Source: Vreelandella sulfidaeris
Lineage (GTDB): Bacteria; Pseudomonadota; Gammaproteobacteria; Pseudomonadales; Halomonadaceae
Assembly: GCA_007182875.1 (NCBI GenBank)
Contig: AP019514.1
Location: 930,001 to 994,000 of the forward strand
Direction of reading: 5' to 3'
DNA: 64,000 nucleotides
Each line of letters opens with the position of its first letter. The stretch's first letter is position 1. Made by a program: the position numbers and the translations under genes. The notes beneath the pieces were generated by a model, which did not search any database, was not told the origin of the DNA, and saw only the letters and a list, made by a program, of their open reading frames with translations. This document shows positions 60,860-64,000 of the stretch, in pieces.

Positions 60860-60889
60860 CGTCGGGCAGGCCTTTGCGCCTGCCCGACG
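60860..60889 (+). other. Strong hairpin between dctP and dctQ without a T run
   Basis: A perfect 12-bp stem (60860-60871 with 60878-60889) and six-base loop lie in the 70-base gap. Lacking a T run, it probably protects the dctP mRNA 3' end or partly blocks transcription, so that binding protein is made in excess of the membrane subunits, as in other solute-binding operons. Confidence 0.75.
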
Positions 60890-60910
60890 TGTCAGTGCCC
60901 TGGAGTTCTT

Positions 60911-61513
60911 ATGTCACTCTCCTCTACACCGCCTAATCCCTCTCATAAGCCCACGCCGATTGAAGACCCATCGGTGTATCTTGACGACCCCAACCGCAAG
61001 CTATTAGAGATTGATACCGATACCCGCCAAGGACCGGCGTTGTTCCGCTGGCTTACCTTGGGGATGGAGTATGTGATCGGAGCTATTTTAGTTGCGTTGA
61101 TTGTGTCTGTTTCCTGCAACGTGGTGGGGCGTGCGCTGTTTAATCATTCGCTGCCATGGGCGGATGAGCTAGCACGCATGTTGTTTATTTGGTTGGTATT
61201 TATCGGCGCTGCGGCGGCGTTTTCTCGCTACGAGCACATTGCGGTTGATGCGCTGGTGCGGCGCCTGCCGCTGCGCTTGGCGCATATGCTTTATATGCTG
61301 CAGCACCTGATTATTACCTGCTTGATGGGGGTAATGATTTGGGGTGGATACCAAGTGCTGGCGCGCTCTAGTGGGCGTTCGGCGATTATGGATGTGCCGC
61401 TGAGCTTTATCAGCCTTTCGCTGGTTCTATGCGTCATTTTTATTGCGGTGGTTTCGATTTGGCGAATGTGGGTCAGCTTGAACGTTATTCGTCACCCTGA
61501 GCGGGAGCGCTAA
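60911..61513 (+). CDS. dctQ: TRAP transporter small permease DctQ
   Basis: 200 residues, frame intact. A long acidic N-terminal cytosolic part (PIEDPSVYLDDPNRKLLEID) is followed by four helices. Conserved DctQ pattern: SCNVVGRALFNHSLPWADEL, ARMLFIWLVFIGAAAAFSR, YEHIAVDALVRRLPLRLAHM and WGGYQVLARSSGRSAIMDVP. Ends HPERER. Starts 21 bases past the dctP hairpin and stops 2 bases before dctM. Forms the membrane complex with DctM. Confidence 0.95.
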   Translation: MSLSSTPPNPSHKPTPIEDPSVYLDDPNRKLLEIDTDTRQGPALFRWLTLGMEYVIGAILVALIVSVSCNVVGRALFNHSLPWADELARMLFIWLVFIGAAAAFSRYEHIAVDALVRRLPLRLAHMLYMLQHLIITCLMGVMIWGGYQVLARSSGRSAIMDVPLSFISLSLVLCVIFIAVVSIWRMWVSLNVIRHPERER

Positions 61514-61515
61514 TC

Positions 61516-62795
61516 ATGCTATGGATTTTCCTGGTTATTTTGTTGGTCTCTATCATTATTGGGCTGCCCATCGCCTTTGGCCTAGGCGTTGCAGCGTTAG
61601 TGATGGCAGTGCTCTCGGATATTCCGCTGTCGATCATGATCGAGCAGTCCATCCGCGGGGTAAACAGCTTTCCATTGCTGGCGATTCCGTTCTTTATTTT
61701 AGTCGGTGAGGTGATGAGCAATGGCGGTATCGCTCGTCGCTTGATGGAACTGGCGGGCGCACTAGTCGGCTTTATGCGCGGCGGGCTAGGGCAAGTTGCT
61801 ATCACCGGCTCTATGTTCTTCGGCGGCATTAGTGGTTCGGCAGTTGCTGATACGGCTGCCACCGGTGCAATGATGATTCCCTCCATGAAAGAGCAGGGCT
61901 ATACCGCAGCCAATGCCACCGCGATTAATACCGTGTCCTCGGTGATCGGGATCATTATTCCGCCGTCAATTCCTTTGATTCTCTACGGCATCGTTACCGA
62001 AACCTCGATTAGTCGCCTGTTTATCGCGGGTATTATTCCGGGCCTTCTGATTGGCTTTGCACTCATGGTGACGACCTATATTCTTGCCAAAAGAATGGTG
62101 GCGGCGTACGTCAGTTCCGCTGGGATCGCCTCTGGAAAGCCTTCAAAGATGCCTGGCTTGCGCTGGTGTTACCGGTGATTGTGATTGGCGGCATTATCGG
62201 CGGTGTTTTTACCGCGACCGAAGCGGCCGTAGCGGCATTGCTCTATGCGCTGGCTATTTCGCTGGTGGTCTATCGCGAATTCAAGCTTAAAGAGCTGGGC
62301 GGTATGCTAATTCGCACAGCGCGTTTGACCGGTATGGTGATGATGCTGCTAGCGTTTGCGACGGTCATTGCCTGGTTCCTTACCATCAATATGGTGCCGC
62401 AAACCTTGGTCAGCCAAGTGCAGGCAATCACTGAGGATCCCTTCCTGCTGCTATTGATCGTGGCTTTCTTGCTGCTGTTGGTGGGGTTTGTGATGGACTT
62501 GACCCCAGCGATGGTCATTATGGCGCCGATGCTGGCACCTATTGTCACCTCGGTGGGTGTTGATGCAGCATACTTCGGCGTGCTGATGGCGTTTGTATTG
62601 GGCATTGGGTTGTTAACACCGCCTGTGGGTACCTGTCTTTATGTCGGCTGCGGGGTGGGTAAGGTCTCGATGGAGTCGTTGGTCAAAGCCATGCTGCCTT
62701 ACTACGCGGCGCTGTTGGTGGTGTTAGTGATTTTGATCGCCTTCCCAGGCATTGTCACTTGGCTGCCGGACCTCACCGCTGTACGCGGCAATTAA
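61516..62795 (+). CDS. dctM: TRAP transporter large permease DctM
   Basis: ATG 61516, two bases after dctQ stops. About 426 residues, twelve helices: IIIGLPIAFGLGVAALVMAV, NSFPLLAIPFFILVGEVMSN, GITGSMFFGGISGSAVADTA-type Na+ site (FFGGISGSAVADTAATGAM), IGIIIPPSIPLILYGIVTET, and second-half GLLTPPVGTCLYVGCGVGKV. One break near 62105. Sodium-driven import of the ligand bound by DctP. Confidence 0.95.
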
Positions 62796-62808
62796 TAGGA
62801 GAGCCTCT

Positions 62809-63335
62809 GTGAAGACCCTCTCGCATCGTATTTTAGTGATGGGCGTGTCCGGTTCAGGAAAGTCGCATATTGGCCGGCAACTGGCGCTCACCATGGGGGC
62901 CACATTATCGATGGCGATGATCATCACTCGCCCGCCAATGTGGCCAAGATGGCGAGTGGCACTCCGCTCAATGATGATGACCGGCGCGAGTGGCTGGATA
63001 CGCTGGCGGCGCTATTCGCTGAGTACCGGGCACGGGATGCGTCGTTGGTGATTGCCTGCTCGGGATTAAAAAAACGTTACCGAGAGCAGCTTCGCCAAGG
63101 TGACCCAGCACTGAATATTCTCTATTTAGAGGGCACGCGCGAGCTTCTGCTGCAGCGCCTAGAGACCCGGGCAGGCCACTTCTTTAAAGGCGATACCATG
63201 TTAGCCAGCCAACTGGTCGACTTGGAACCCCCGGTGAAGAGGGAGGCGTTTAACGCCTCCATTACTTTGTCGCCTAACCAAATCGTTAATCAATTTGCTG
63301 CCACGCTGCGATTAACCTGCCGTACGCTAAGTTAA
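62809..63335 (+). CDS. gntK: Gluconokinase
   Basis: GTG 62809 after TAGGAGAG. P-loop VMGVSGSGKSHIGRQLAL (Walker A), then, after breaks near 62900, DGDDHHSPANVAKMASGTPL, NDDDRREWLDTLAALFAEY, VIACSGLKKRYREQLRQGDP and YLEGTRELLLQRLETRAGHF. About 175 residues, normal for GntK. Phosphorylates D-gluconate to 6-phosphogluconate. Starts 13 bases after dctM, so the TRAP ligand is predicted to be gluconate or a similar aldonate. Confidence 0.93.
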
Positions 63336-63349
63336 AGAAAGGAGTAGGC

Positions 63350-64000
63350 ATGGGGGCCACCCATTGGGTAGGGTAGGCCTCAATGCACCCTCGTTGCACA
63401 AGGCAGTCACCCTTTTGAAGAAAAAACGCCCTACCTTACAGGATATTGCCGACCACGTAGGGGCTACCAAGATGACGGTAAGCCGCTGTCTGCGCGACCC
63501 AGAAACGGTCTCGGAAGGTCTACGTGAACGCATCTTCTCGATTGCCGAACAGATAGGCTATATCCCCAATCGCGCGCCTGATTTACTCTCCAGGGCGACC
63601 AGCCATTCGATAGGCGTTCTGGTGCCGTCGCTCACTAACCAAGTATTTGCCGATGTAATTGTAGGGATCGAGACGCTAACGGAACCGGCCGGTTATCACC
63701 TGATGCTCTCTCACTATGGCTATAGTCCCGAGCTTGAAGAGCGCAGCTTGGCCTCGCTGCTCTCCTATAACGTTGATGGGGTCATCCTTTCTGACCGCGA
63801 CCATACGCCACGCAGCCTGCGTATGCTGGAAACCGCCGGTATCCCCATTGTGGAAATCATGGATACCCACCGCCCTCCGCTACAGCAGGCGGTGGGCTAC
63901 GACAACGTTCAAGCCGCCTACGACATGGTCAGCGAGATGATTATACGGGGGCGACGTCAGGTGATTTATCTGGCGGTGCGTTTGGATGAGCGTACCCGGC
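63350..64000 (+). CDS. gntR: LacI-family gluconate operon regulator GntR (cut by window edge)
   Basis: ATG 63350 follows AAAGGAG; one base must be removed or added in the G run near 63352-63356 to join it to the main frame. The HTH is KKRPTLQDIADHVGATKMTV, SRCLRDPETVSEGLRERIFS; the effector domain begins ATSHSIGVLVPSLTNQVFAD, VIVGIETLTEPAGYHLMLSH and contains YNVDGVILSDRDHTPRSLRM. Open to the last base. LacI-type GntR represses gluconate genes until gluconate binds; location next to gntK and TRAP genes supports this. Confidence 0.92.

Overview
The window looks like a chromosomal segment of a halophilic gammaproteobacterium, most likely Halomonadaceae (Halomonas/Vreelandella). This rests on remembered family resemblance: the sodium:solute symporter with its 43-residue partner, TRAP transporter, SbtA-like permease, YaeQ, LpxR and the acyl-CoA operon. 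No rRNA or tRNA gene was seen, so the placement is an inference. An important quality point is that about fifty genes here, including katG, the RND pump, manC and RibA, read correctly only if one or a few single-base gains or losses are allowed, usually in or beside short homopolymers. Breaks spread over every functional class look like sequencing error, not decay. I therefore annotate such genes over their repaired extent and note the breaks. True decay is claimed only where stops and truncations go with mobile-element or toxin-antitoxin debris.

Layout. 0-7.4 kb is accessory and degraded: a VOC gene end, an integron-integrase N-terminal relic, a perfect 50-bp palindrome, a short ORF cut by an IS3-family element, two dead YoeB toxin relics around a damaged YefM antitoxin, a small outer-membrane barrel, DUF6624, a monooxygenase, an alcohol dehydrogenase scrap, mntP, and a divergent SDR/HxlR pair. 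7.4-14.5 kb is almost all minus strand: a Tat-exported aldo/keto reductase between two membrane proteins, a second reductase, an UPF0718-type permease, TspO, and a sodium:solute symporter with its small subunit. 15-25 kb holds katG, an AraC regulator facing an RND efflux pair, and an SbtA-like bicarbonate permease divergent from a LysR regulator.

25-29.5 kb holds a GFA enzyme, a Cys-rich copper-storage-type protein, a phosphoribosyltransferase with an erythromycin-esterase-like protein, and a CDP-alcohol phosphatidyltransferase. 29.8-37.1 kb is the most interesting block: zinc-type dehydrogenase, PTPS-fold protein, glycosyltransferase-methyltransferase fusion, flippase-like membrane protein, RibD-type reductase, GTP cyclohydrolase II with a long N-terminal extension, and a creatininase-family amidohydrolase. 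Together they suggest an uncharacterised pathway making a glycosylated, methylated pterin- or pyrimidine-type compound from GTP and moving it across the membrane. The creatininase gene overlaps an FkbM methyltransferase that overlaps an osmoregulated-glucan gene.

37-45.7 kb is envelope-related: OpgG/D, an LtaS-like sulfatase-fold membrane protein, ManC, a lipid A acyltransferase between two paralogous membrane proteins, and an LpxR-type deacylase further on. 45.8-58.5 kb is housekeeping: an MFS permease, a fatty-acyl-CoA operon (dehydrogenase, ligase, 3-hydroxyacyl-CoA dehydrogenase, enoyl-CoA hydratase), two glutathione transferases, YaeQ, small membrane proteins and a racemase. 58.5-64 kb has the Ohr/OhrR peroxide system and a TRAP transporter followed by gluconokinase and a LacI-type GntR regulator, which together predict sugar-acid (gluconate) uptake and phosphorylation.
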